NCBI GenBank assembly: GCA_004356415.1
Contig: SMWN01000016.1
Location: 1 to 5,040 of the forward strand
Source of the DNA: Gammaproteobacteria bacterium
Lineage (GTDB): Bacteria > Pseudomonadota > Gammaproteobacteria > Eutrophobiales > Eutrophobiaceae
Reading direction: 5' to 3'
Length of the DNA stretch: 5,040 bases
Below, in pieces: positions 1 to 5,040 of this stretch. The position numbers and the translations under genes are program-made. The notes beneath the pieces are model-generated. The model saw only the letters and a program-made list of their open reading frames with translations, was not told where the DNA came from and did not search any database. Numbering within the stretch: position 1 is the stretch's first letter; each line of letters starts with the position of its first letter.

Positions 1-138
1 CTTACTGTAAGTGAGGGTAACAATATTCCTGACTCTGCTGAGGCTTATTTGATGCTCAGAAGCAACAGTTTTGAGGGTGTCCCCGGATATTACATGGTTA
101 AAGATGGTGAGATTTCATTCCTTCTTGAGCATAGCTGA
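1..138 (+). CDS. C-terminal end of an unrecognised protein (5' truncated by the window)
   Basis: Frame 1 is open from the first base to a TGA at 136-138, giving 45 residues that begin LTVSEGNNIPDSAEAY and end EISFLLEHS. The other two + frames hit stops within the first 12 bases, and the composition looks protein-like (mixed acidic and hydrophobic residues, no low complexity). I do not recognise the family. The tail has no membrane segment and no cysteine. The downstream gene begins 56 bases later with its own promoter-like site, so the two need not be co-transcribed. It could be a chance open frame, since only 46 codons are visible. Confidence 0.5.
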   Translation, partial: LTVSEGNNIPDSAEAYLMLRSNSFEGVPGYYMVKDGEISFLLEHS

Positions 139-141
139 CTC

Positions 142-170
142 CTTTCAGTTGGTGTGTGAAAGTTTATAAT
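142..170 (+). promoter_or_regulatory. Candidate sigma-70 promoter for the small exported-protein gene
   Basis: A perfect TATAAT lies at 165-170. A weak -35 candidate, CTTTCA, lies at 142-147 with a 17-bp spacer and matches the consensus at three of six bases. Transcription would begin near 177, leaving a leader of about 18 nt that just includes the AAGGGGG ribosome-binding site. The -10 match is strong but the -35 is poor, so this is only a likely promoter. Confidence 0.45.
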
Positions 171-184
171 ATCAAAGAAGGCCA

Positions 185-190
185 AGGGGG
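185..190 (+). promoter_or_regulatory. Ribosome-binding site that decides the start at 195
   Basis: A purine run, AGGGGG preceded by A, ends 4 nt before the ATG at 195. The longer in-frame GTG at 156 lacks a comparable site and would place the TATAAT box inside the coding region. The ATG is also followed directly by a textbook signal peptide. Confidence 0.6.
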
Positions 191-194
191 CATT

Positions 195-554
195 ATGAAA
201 AGACTTAGCCTGATAGTGTTTGTTCTTAGTTTCACATTTACCACGCCGGTAATGGCGATGGATAAGGATGGCAGATACATGGCTGCTGGTTATTCCTGTG
301 GGGAATGGGTAGAGATTCGCAAAGAAGACGGCTGGTGGAGTACTGTTTTAGAAAACTGGATCGACGGATACGTTTCCGCTTACAACACCCAAACTCCTGA
401 CGTTTATCATATTTTAGGCAGTACTGACAAAGAAAGCGTCTATCTATGGATGGACAAATACTGCCAAGATAACCCGCTAAACGAATTGCCCAATGGGATG
501 TTGGAACTCACAATCGAACTCTGGCCGAATCGCAAGCGCACTCAAGATGACTAG
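195..554 (+). CDS. Small exported two-cysteine protein, HdeA/HdeB-like in style
   Basis: This is a 119-residue precursor. Residues 1-21 form a Sec signal peptide: MKR, a hydrophobic core LSLIVFVLSFTF, and an apparent signal peptidase I site PVMA|MD after residue 21. The mature part of about 98 residues has exactly two cysteines, C35 in YSCGEW and C90 in DKYCQDNP, which could form a disulfide in the periplasm. The pattern of an N-terminal Cys, then WIDGYVSAYN, then LWMDKYC-x-NP resembles small periplasmic proteins often labelled HdeA/HdeB-like, but this is pattern memory and not a proven relationship. The start at 195 is chosen over the GTG at 156 because of the ribosome-binding site and signal peptide. 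It appears monocistronic, with a promoter upstream and a 184-bp gap before fdhD. An acid-chaperone or immunity-protein role is possible but not shown. Confidence 0.8.
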   Translation: MKRLSLIVFVLSFTFTTPVMAMDKDGRYMAAGYSCGEWVEIRKEDGWWSTVLENWIDGYVSAYNTQTPDVYHILGSTDKESVYLWMDKYCQDNPLNELPNGMLELTIELWPNRKRTQDD

Positions 555-727
555 CCGCCAACGCTTACGCGCACACAGGCTCAAAGCGGTGTAAAATAAG
601 GCTTTATGAACAAACGCAACGATGAGTATGCTCGAAACAACAGGCAACAGAACAGACAACAGATGGAGATAAGTTAGTCTGTGCTATCGTTAAGTTGCTT
701 GTGTAGTATATGAATCTAACCACAGAC

Positions 728-734
728 AAGAGGA
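728..734 (+). promoter_or_regulatory. Ribosome-binding site of fdhD
   Basis: AAGAGGA lies 4 nt upstream of the ATG at 739. It is the only clear Shine-Dalgarno sequence in the four-gene operon. The three downstream genes have weak or no sites and appear to rely on translational coupling. Confidence 0.6.
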
Positions 735-738
735 TAGT

Positions 739-1605
739 ATGTCCGCAAATTACCGTCCGGAAATGACAGATGCCGGGCTAGACCCCACGCAACATGCACT
801 CGCTGTTGATGAATATCAAAACCATCGGGACATGCAAATCGCTGATGAACAGCCGCTGACAATCTATGTTGATCGATTCGAAATCGTCACATTAATGACC
901 CTGGGCTGCCAACCCGAATTGCTGACACTCGGTTACCTGAAAAACCAAGAATTTTTCAACAATCTCCAGGAAATTATATCGGTCCAGGTAGATTGGGAGG
1001 TCAATGCCGCGGTTGTGACAACGACAGAAGAAAATACCGATTGGCATGAGCGACTTGGGTCACGTACAGTGACCACTGGCTGCGGACAGGGAACCATTTT
1101 TGGCAATATGATGGAACAGTTGGACAGCATTGAAATTACACCACATAAAATTAAGCAATCAGATATTTATGCCACGTTAAAGAATCTGAATGCGTACAAC
1201 GATGTCTATAAGAGTGCGGGTGCAGTCCATGGCTGTGCCTTATGTCACAACACGGAAATAATTTCTTTTAAAGAAGATGTGGGTAGACATAATGCAGTTG
1301 ATGCAATAGCGGGGGAGATGTGGCTCAATGATATTGATGGTGTAGGCAAGCTTTTCTATACAACAGGTCGCCTGACATCAGAAATGGTTATCAAGGTGGC
1401 ACAAATGGGGATTTCTACCCTGCTCTCGCGCTCAGGTATTACACGTATGGGTCTGCAAATCGCAAGTGACATGGGCATTACGCTGTTTTCACGGGCTAAA
1501 GGCAAACATTTTCTCATATACAACGGATCAGAAAATGTTGAATTTGATGTTGATCTACCTGATAAATTTGAAGTCGCAAATATAAAAAAAGCACATCAAA
1601 AGTAA
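739..1605 (+). CDS. fdhD: Formate dehydrogenase accessory sulfurtransferase FdhD, variant cysteine layout
   Basis: 288 residues, close to the roughly 277 of E. coli FdhD. In E. coli, FdhD passes sulfur from IscS to the Mo-bisMGD cofactor and is needed for formate dehydrogenase activity in the cytoplasm. Family marks are visible: ELLTLGYL at 60-67, the strongly conserved EDVGRHNAVD at 179-188, and TTGRLTSEMVIKVAQMGI at 208-225 (the family's SGR-x-S-x-EMV-x-K block). The cysteine loop is odd. Where E. coli has CGVC, this protein has C115-G-Q-G, so the second cysteine is glycine. In the block usually rich in H-A-A, it has H165-G-C-A-L-C, which makes a CxxC at 166-169. The N-terminal 40 residues are poorly conserved. 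It is the first gene of the operon, with a good ribosome-binding site, and stops 5 nt before mobA. Family assignment is firm; the sulfur route through the shifted cysteines is inference. Confidence 0.93.
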   Translation: MSANYRPEMTDAGLDPTQHALAVDEYQNHRDMQIADEQPLTIYVDRFEIVTLMTLGCQPELLTLGYLKNQEFFNNLQEIISVQVDWEVNAAVVTTTEENTDWHERLGSRTVTTGCGQGTIFGNMMEQLDSIEITPHKIKQSDIYATLKNLNAYNDVYKSAGAVHGCALCHNTEIISFKEDVGRHNAVDAIAGEMWLNDIDGVGKLFYTTGRLTSEMVIKVAQMGISTLLSRSGITRMGLQIASDMGITLFSRAKGKHFLIYNGSENVEFDVDLPDKFEVANIKKAHQK

Positions 1606-1610
1606 TCCAT

Positions 1611-2207
1611 ATGGCCACGGGAAATATTACGGGCATCATTCTTGCCGGCGGGCGGGCAAGACGAATGGGCGGACAGGACAAGGGACTTATCCAACTCGGC
1701 ATGAAACCAATGATCGAATACGTTTTAAATGCAATTGAGCCACAAGTGGACGCCATTATTATCAATGCAAACAGAAACCAGACGACCTATGAAAAATATG
1801 GTTTCCCGGTTGTTGCCGATCAAATTGAAGGCTATTGCGGACCGCTAGCGGGGATGGCAAGTGGCCTGCAGATATCAGAAACACCATTTATCGTTACAGC
1901 ACCATGTGACTCTCCCTTGATCCCGGATAATCTTGTACATAAACTTTACTCAACATTACGGCAAGAAAATGCAGAAATATGCACAGCCTTCTCTAACGGC
2001 AGATTACAGCCTGTTTTTACCTTAATGAAATCTGAACTACTTTCTTCAATGCTTGATTTTTTGAATAATGGTGATCGTAAAATAGACAGGTGGTTTGAAA
2101 AACATCATTTAGCTATTGCAGATTTCTCTGATCAACCAGAGACTTTTATCAATATAAACTCAGCTGAAGAACTGGCAGCGATAGAACTTAAATTAAAACA
2201 AGAATGA
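1611..2207 (+). CDS. mobA: Molybdenum cofactor guanylyltransferase MobA
   Basis: 198 residues against about 194 in E. coli. MobA transfers GMP from GTP to Mo-molybdopterin to make the guanine dinucleotide (MGD) form in the cytoplasm. The nucleotidyltransferase signature LAGGRARRMGGQDKGL lies at 11-26. VVADQIEGYCGPLAGM is at 67-82, and the metal-binding Asp lies in PCDSP at 98-102 (D100). LQPVFTLM is at 132-139, and the C-terminal FININSAEEL at 179-188 matches the usual F-x-N-x-N-x-x-E-x-L ending. No catalytic motif is missing. The ATG is 5 nt after the fdhD stop and lacks a clear Shine-Dalgarno site, suggesting coupled translation. The stop overlaps the mobB start in an ATGA. Confidence 0.95.
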   Translation: MATGNITGIILAGGRARRMGGQDKGLIQLGMKPMIEYVLNAIEPQVDAIIINANRNQTTYEKYGFPVVADQIEGYCGPLAGMASGLQISETPFIVTAPCDSPLIPDNLVHKLYSTLRQENAEICTAFSNGRLQPVFTLMKSELLSSMLDFLNNGDRKIDRWFEKHHLAIADFSDQPETFININSAEELAAIELKLKQE

Positions 2208-2737
2208 ATTCAGTAAAAACACCCCTCGTCGGTTTTTTAGCATACAGCGGCACAGGTAAAACAACGCTCCTGGTCAAATTAATTTCCGCACTTTCCGTCA
2301 AAGGTATTCGTGTTGGTATTATTAAACATGCACATCATACATTCGATATTGATCAACCTGGCAAAGACAGTTACATATTACGTAAGGCGGGTGCATGTGA
2401 AATGTTGATCGGATCAGAAACTCGTTGGGCATTAATGGTTGATGCTGGGGAAGATCAGGAATTTAGTCTGCAAGACCATATTTGGCGAATGGATCAGGAC
2501 AATCTTGACCTGATATTAGTTGAAGGTTATAAACTTGAAGCGATTCCAAAAATAGAGCTGGTCAGACCTTCCCTTGGTAATGATTTGTTTTTCCCTGATG
2601 ACAAAAATGTCATTGCTATCGCAACGGATGACACCTTATCTGTCGCAACAAATTTACCCATACTTGACATTAATAACCCGGATGAAATTGTCGCTTTTAT
2701 ATGCGAACGATTTCTTGAGAAATCAACATCAACATGA
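2204..2737 (+). CDS. mobB: Molybdopterin-guanine dinucleotide biosynthesis adapter MobB
   Basis: 177 residues against about 175 in E. coli. MobB is a GTP-binding partner of MobA in MGD synthesis. It is not strictly required in E. coli and may assist delivery of cofactor or nucleotide. The P-loop AYSGTGKTTLL lies at 13-23, preceded by the beta strand TPLVGFL. IIKHAHHTFDID at 39-50 and QPGKDS at 51-56 are typical of the family. LDLILVEGYK at 101-110 is the Walker B-like strand followed by the conserved VEG-aromatic-K. The gene overlaps mobA by 4 nt at the start and moeA by 4 nt at the end, a layout that implies coupled translation of all three. No fusion or truncation is seen. Confidence 0.94.
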   Translation: MNSVKTPLVGFLAYSGTGKTTLLVKLISALSVKGIRVGIIKHAHHTFDIDQPGKDSYILRKAGACEMLIGSETRWALMVDAGEDQEFSLQDHIWRMDQDNLDLILVEGYKLEAIPKIELVRPSLGNDLFFPDDKNVIAIATDDTLSVATNLPILDINNPDEIVAFICERFLEKSTST

Positions 2738-3993
2738 CGAATTCAGATGTAAACAAACAGAACAGTTGCATGGATGATTTTGATCCAGACTCTTTGATGG
2801 TTACTGATGCATTAAAAAATATCTATGCTGCCATCTCGCCTATCTCAGAATCTGAAGTTGTGCCTATAAGAGAATCACTTAATCGTATCCTATCCAAAAA
2901 TATCGTTTCATCACTGAATGTACCCACGGCAACCAACTCAGCAATGGATGGTTATGCCTTACACGGGAATGACATCCCCAAAAAAAGCACATCAGAAATT
3001 AAAGTAATTGGCACAGCATTCGCGGGCAAGCCCTATCAAGGAAAAGTAGGCCAAAACGAGTGCGTTTGCATCATGACAGGAGCAGTCATGCCGGACGCGA
3101 CGGACACAGTCATTATTCAGGAACATGTTGAACGTGTCGATGACGTTATTTTGATTGGCGCAGAAACCAAACTGGGGGCCAACGTAAGACAGGCTGGTGA
3201 AGATATCGCCACAGGTGATATCGTACTAGAAAAAGGTGCGCGTATAACTCCTGCTGATATCGGTTTAATTGCTTCATTGGGGTTAGGCAATGTAGAAGTT
3301 ACACGTAAACTACGTGTTGCGTTTTTTTCTACTGGCGATGAATTATGTTCCATCGGCGAAGTATTAAAAGATGGCAATATCTACGATAGCAACAGATACA
3401 CGCTGTTTGGCATGTTGTCTGAATTAAGTATCAAAATCATGGACATGGGTGTCATTCGCGATGATCGCGAAGCCCTGCAACAAGCCTTTGAAAAGGCTGC
3501 AAGTCAGGCTGATGTAATCATCACCACAGGAGGCGTTTCTGTCGGTGAAGCTGATTTTGTGAAAGAAATTCTACAGGCGACAGGATCAGTAAATTTCTGG
3601 AAAGTCGCAATGAAACCAGGGCGGCCATTGGCCTTTGGTAAAATAAAGGATGCCTATTTTTTCGGCTTACCGGGCAATCCAGTTTCCGTCATGGTAACAT
3701 TTTATCAATTCGTCAAACCCGCCATCAGGCACTTGATGGCAGAGACAAAAACAGAGACCGTCACCATTCAGGTGCCATGCATTTCAAAACTAAAGAAAAG
3801 ACCTGGCCGTGTGGAATATCAACGCGGCATCCTCGAACGTGATAAAAATAATCAATGGGTTGTGAGAAAAACGGGCGCGCAAGGCTCAGGTATATTACGT
3901 TCCATGTCGCAGGCCAATTGCTTCATCGTCCTGCCCGTAAATAGTAATTCTGTTGAACCCGGGACTATCGTTGAAGTTCAACCTTTTTTCTAA
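2734..3993 (+). CDS. moeA: Molybdopterin molybdenumtransferase MoeA
   Basis: 419 residues against about 411 in E. coli. MoeA inserts molybdate into adenylylated molybdopterin to give Mo-molybdopterin, upstream of MobA in the pathway. The domains are in the usual order. PTATNSAMDGYAL is at 64-76, with the conserved Asp at 72. TGAVMPDATDTVIIQEH is at 115-131. The MPT-binding-fold core has STGDEL (199-204), NIYDSN (215-220), TTGGVSVGEADF (264-275), KVAMKPGRPLAFG (290-302) and GLPGNPVSVM (311-320). Domain IV starts near 343 and includes GRVEYQRG and QGSGILRSMSQANCFIVLP. The start at 2734 gives a 4-nt ATGA overlap with mobB. An in-frame ATG at 2770 is possible because the first 13 residues are not conserved, but neither start has a strong ribosome-binding site. 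It is the last gene of the operon and is followed by a terminator about 50 nt later. Confidence 0.95.
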   Translation: MTNSDVNKQNSCMDDFDPDSLMVTDALKNIYAAISPISESEVVPIRESLNRILSKNIVSSLNVPTATNSAMDGYALHGNDIPKKSTSEIKVIGTAFAGKPYQGKVGQNECVCIMTGAVMPDATDTVIIQEHVERVDDVILIGAETKLGANVRQAGEDIATGDIVLEKGARITPADIGLIASLGLGNVEVTRKLRVAFFSTGDELCSIGEVLKDGNIYDSNRYTLFGMLSELSIKIMDMGVIRDDREALQQAFEKAASQADVIITTGGVSVGEADFVKEILQATGSVNFWKVAMKPGRPLAFGKIKDAYFFGLPGNPVSVMVTFYQFVKPAIRHLMAETKTETVTIQVPCISKLKKRPGRVEYQRGILERDKNNQWVVRKTGAQGSGILRSMSQANCFIVLPVNSNSVEPGTIVEVQPFF

Positions 3994-4043
3994 TGCCAAT
4001 AAATACTACTCTTTATAATGAGAACTCTAAAATAATGTTCATA

Positions 4044-4078
4044 AAAAACCACGCATAATGCGTGGTTTTTATTTTTTT
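4044..4078. terminator. Bidirectional Rho-independent terminator after moeA
   Basis: A perfect 12-bp stem, AAAAACCACGCA at 4044-4055 paired with TGCGTGGTTTTT at 4059-4070, has a TAA loop. On the + strand it runs into T5-A-T7 (4066-4078). On the - strand the six A of 4043-4048 become a six-U tail. It can therefore end both the fdhD-mobA-mobB-moeA transcript and the convergent oxidoreductase transcript. The oxidoreductase gene is now separated from it by the inserted 209-bp element. Confidence 0.9.
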
Positions 4079-4095
4079 AAAAATTAATTTTTATT

Positions 4096-4100
4096 AACTT
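4096..4100. repeat. Left copy of 5-bp target site duplication AACTT
   Basis: AACTT directly abuts the left inverted repeat. An identical copy in the same orientation abuts the right inverted repeat at 4310-4314, as expected for a transposition target duplication. Confidence 0.7.
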
Positions 4101-4130
4101 GAGAGCTTTGCACGATGTGAATTTTTTGTC
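4101..4130 (+). repeat. Left terminal inverted repeat of the MITE-like element
   Basis: Thirty bases starting GAGAGCTTTGCACGA match the reverse complement of 4280-4309 at 22 positions. Five of the eight differences are T here against C in the reverse complement of the right arm, which would still pair as U-G in a + strand RNA. Confidence 0.75.
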
Positions 4131-4153
4131 TGAGCAAGGCAAAAATAGCCGAT

Positions 4154-4246
4154 CAATTTGTCTGGAACAAATTGGAACAGCTCTGCTGGCCCGAAGGGTA
4201 GAGGGCAGGATGCCCATAATAAAAAGCGCAGTTTACATAGTGTAAA
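4154..4246. repeat. Run of small perfect hairpins in the element core
   Basis: The hairpins, in order, are: CAATTTGT/ACAAATTG (4154-4161 with 4167-4174, 8 bp, 5-nt loop); CAGC/GCTG (4178-4188); CCC GAA GGG (4190-4198); GGGCA GGA TGCCC (4203-4215); and TTTACA TAG TGTAAA (4232-4246). Several have 3-nt loops. A short direct repeat, TGGAACA, occurs at 4163-4169 and 4173-4179. The short 3-4 bp stems could be chance; the 8-, 5- and 6-bp ones stand out. Confidence 0.6.
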
Positions 4247-4279
4247 TGAGCATTTTGAGACTCTTTTTAACGCAGCTGT

Positions 4280-4309
4280 GGCGACAAAGTCGCTTCGTGC
4301 AGGGCTCTC
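4280..4309 (-). repeat. Right terminal inverted repeat of the MITE-like element
   Basis: This is the inverted counterpart of 4101-4130. It also contains its own small hairpin, GCGAC AAA GTCGC, at 4281-4293. Its outermost two bases, read on the - strand as GA, form the last two bases of the TGA stop of the oxidoreductase gene. Confidence 0.75.
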
Positions 4310-5040
4310 AACTTGCAGCTTCTACCTGTACCAGATTGTCTGAGAATGTGGGTGCATGCCCCATATCGGCAAACTCGGCAGAACTGATGCAATTAACCGT
4401 GCCTTTGTTTAATTGCCGCCAATAGCCTAGCGTTGCAACAACAATACCAGGTTTCACATCATCGGTTATCTTCGCATCACCTTCAAAACCGCCACGATCA
4501 TTAAACACGCTCACCTTATCGCCATCCTTAATGTTTCTTGATTCTGCATCAGTGGCATGAATCAAAACGAATTGTTCTCCCTGGCCTTTGATCTTGTGAT
4601 CCATATTGGCATAACAGGAATTCAGGAAGCCGTGACTCTTGGGTGAAACAATATTTAATGGGTATTTCTTTGCCAGATCCGGGTTGGTTTCCGGGCTTTC
4701 TCTCGGTGGGACATAATCTGGCAAACTATCCAGTGGTTCACCCGGTTGAAAACCCTCGTACATCTGGCGAAAAGGCCCAGCAACGAAGTTAGTCGCCCCT
4801 TCAAGCTTGAATTCACATTTACCGGAGGGTGTCGGGAAGTTGCCTTCTTTATGCGGGCAACGGTCATCTATAGTACCGACTTTCAAACGGGCAAAACCAT
4901 GCTGACGCAAATAATCCAGATCAATGCCTTCACAAGCAGGCGCATCCCAATCAACATAGTTTTCCAGACATTCTGAATCCGACCATTTGAATTGTTCTTC
5001 TTCATAGCCCATGCGCTCGGCCAGGCGTTGGAAGATTTCA
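4308..5040 (-). CDS. Molybdopterin-dependent oxidoreductase, C-terminal part (5' end outside the window)
   Basis: The frame is open to the window edge, so the ATG at 5012 is internal. The 243 visible residues are the C-terminal third or so of a large DMSO-reductase-family subunit that would bind bisMGD. FPTPSGKCEF at 68-77 (fragment numbering) is the usual TPSGK-x-E stretch. The dinucleotide-binding domain IV runs from about 128 to the end: NIVSPKSHGFLNSCYANM, HATDAESRNIKDGDKVSVFNDRGG (161-184, the DA-x-x-R-x-I-x-DGD-x-V motif), VKPGIVV (195-201), and the family ending TFSDNLVQVE. Formate dehydrogenase-like, sulfur-compound reductase-like and other subgroups cannot be separated without the N-terminus, where the Fe-S cluster and Mo ligand lie. 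It converges on the Mo-cofactor operon, and its stop codon is built by the inserted element. Confidence 0.9.
   Translation of the reverse strand, partial: EIFQRLAERMGYEEEQFKWSDSECLENYVDWDAPACEGIDLDYLRQHGFARLKVGTIDDRCPHKEGNFPTPSGKCEFKLEGATNFVAGPFRQMYEGFQPGEPLDSLPDYVPPRESPETNPDLAKKYPLNIVSPKSHGFLNSCYANMDHKIKGQGEQFVLIHATDAESRNIKDGDKVSVFNDRGGFEGDAKITDDVKPGIVVATLGYWRQLNKGTVNCISSAEFADMGHAPTFSDNLVQVEAAS
4310..4314. repeat. Right copy of 5-bp target site duplication AACTT
   Basis: This AACTT is identical to 4096-4100 and abuts the outer end of the right inverted repeat. Read on the - strand it is AAGTT: the last base of the GCA codon, the AGT codon and the T of the stop codon. Confidence 0.7.

Larger units (their letters stand above)
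4101..4309. mobile_element. 209-bp MITE-like element with terminal inverted repeats and 5-bp target duplication
   Basis: The ends are inverted copies. GAGAGCTTTGCACGA at 4101-4115 matches the reverse complement of 4295-4309 (GAGAGCCCTGCACGA) at 13 of 15 positions. The similarity continues inward to 22 of 30, and more loosely to an A5/T5 block (4141-4148 and 4261-4268). AACTT flanks both ends. Between the arms are small perfect hairpins at 4154-4174, 4203-4215 and 4232-4246, with another inside the right arm at 4281-4293. No transposase or credible coding frame is present, so it would need to move in trans. Removing the element and one AACTT restores a natural TAA TAA end for the - strand oxidoreductase gene, which strongly supports true insertion. 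I do not recognise the parent insertion-sequence family. A dispersed-repeat or structured-RNA reading is also compatible. Confidence 0.75.

Noticed and set aside
156..194. Longer N-terminus of the exported protein from GTG at 156
   Set aside because: It would cover the TATAAT box, has no ribosome-binding site and would bury the signal peptide behind 13 extra residues. The ATG at 195 fits better.
555..600. Possible terminator after the exported-protein gene (CCGC ... GCGG)
   Set aside because: The arms are only 4 bp, far apart, and not followed by a T-tract.
704..709. TAGTAT as a -10 box for fdhD
   Set aside because: The matching -35 position (GTGCTA at 681-686) is poor. A promoter must lie somewhere in 555-738, but I cannot place it.
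4014..4019. TATAAT downstream of moeA as a promoter
   Set aside because: There is no reasonable -35 about 17 bp upstream, it points into a strong terminator 25 bases later, and the region is AT-rich enough for chance matches.
4044..4070. Treating the hairpin as part of the mobile element
   Set aside because: The AACTT repeats and inverted ends place the element at 4101-4309. The hairpin has the normal position and shape of a shared terminator outside it.
4158..4343. 61-codon + strand open frame starting inside the element
   Set aside because: It lies mostly within the hairpin-rich element, has no ribosome-binding site, and its end runs antisense through the oxidoreductase C-terminus. The conserved structure explains the region better than coding.
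4746..4976. + strand open frame opposite the oxidoreductase gene
   Set aside because: It is a shadow of the well-conserved domain on the - strand and has no family-like sequence of its own.

Overview
The window is chromosomal DNA from a bacterium, most likely a gammaproteobacterium. It has moderate-to-low GC, E. coli-like Mo-cofactor protein lengths, and an E. coli-style MobA/MobB pair. I cannot fix the genus from sequence alone.

Layout. Positions 1-138 hold the last 45 codons of an unrecognised gene on the + strand. Positions 195-554 encode a small exported protein with two cysteines, HdeA/HdeB-like in style, with its own promoter. After a 184-bp gap comes a tight + strand operon (739-3993): fdhD, mobA, mobB and moeA, with a 5-nt gap and then two 4-nt ATGA overlaps. 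The operon ends in a strong hairpin terminator (about 4044-4078) whose A/T flanks let it work in both directions. Converging from the right, on the - strand, is the C-terminal part of a large molybdopterin oxidoreductase (4308 to the window edge).

The four operon products handle the late steps of Mo-bisMGD maturation. MoeA inserts molybdenum into molybdopterin. MobA adds GMP, and MobB is the GTP-binding adapter. FdhD sulfurates the cofactor for formate-dehydrogenase-type enzymes. The convergent oxidoreductase is a plausible client. FdhD is unusual: the canonical CxxC loop is reduced to one cysteine (CGQG), and a different CxxC (CALC) sits about 50 residues downstream.

The most interesting non-coding item is a 209-bp MITE-like element (4101-4309) between the terminator and the oxidoreductase gene. 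It has long imperfect terminal inverted repeats and a perfect 5-bp direct repeat, AACTT, on both sides. Removing the element and one AACTT copy turns the oxidoreductase end from AGT TGA into AGT TAA TAA. The element therefore landed exactly in the stop codon and its own first two bases rebuilt a stop. Its interior is packed with small perfect hairpins and has no credible gene.
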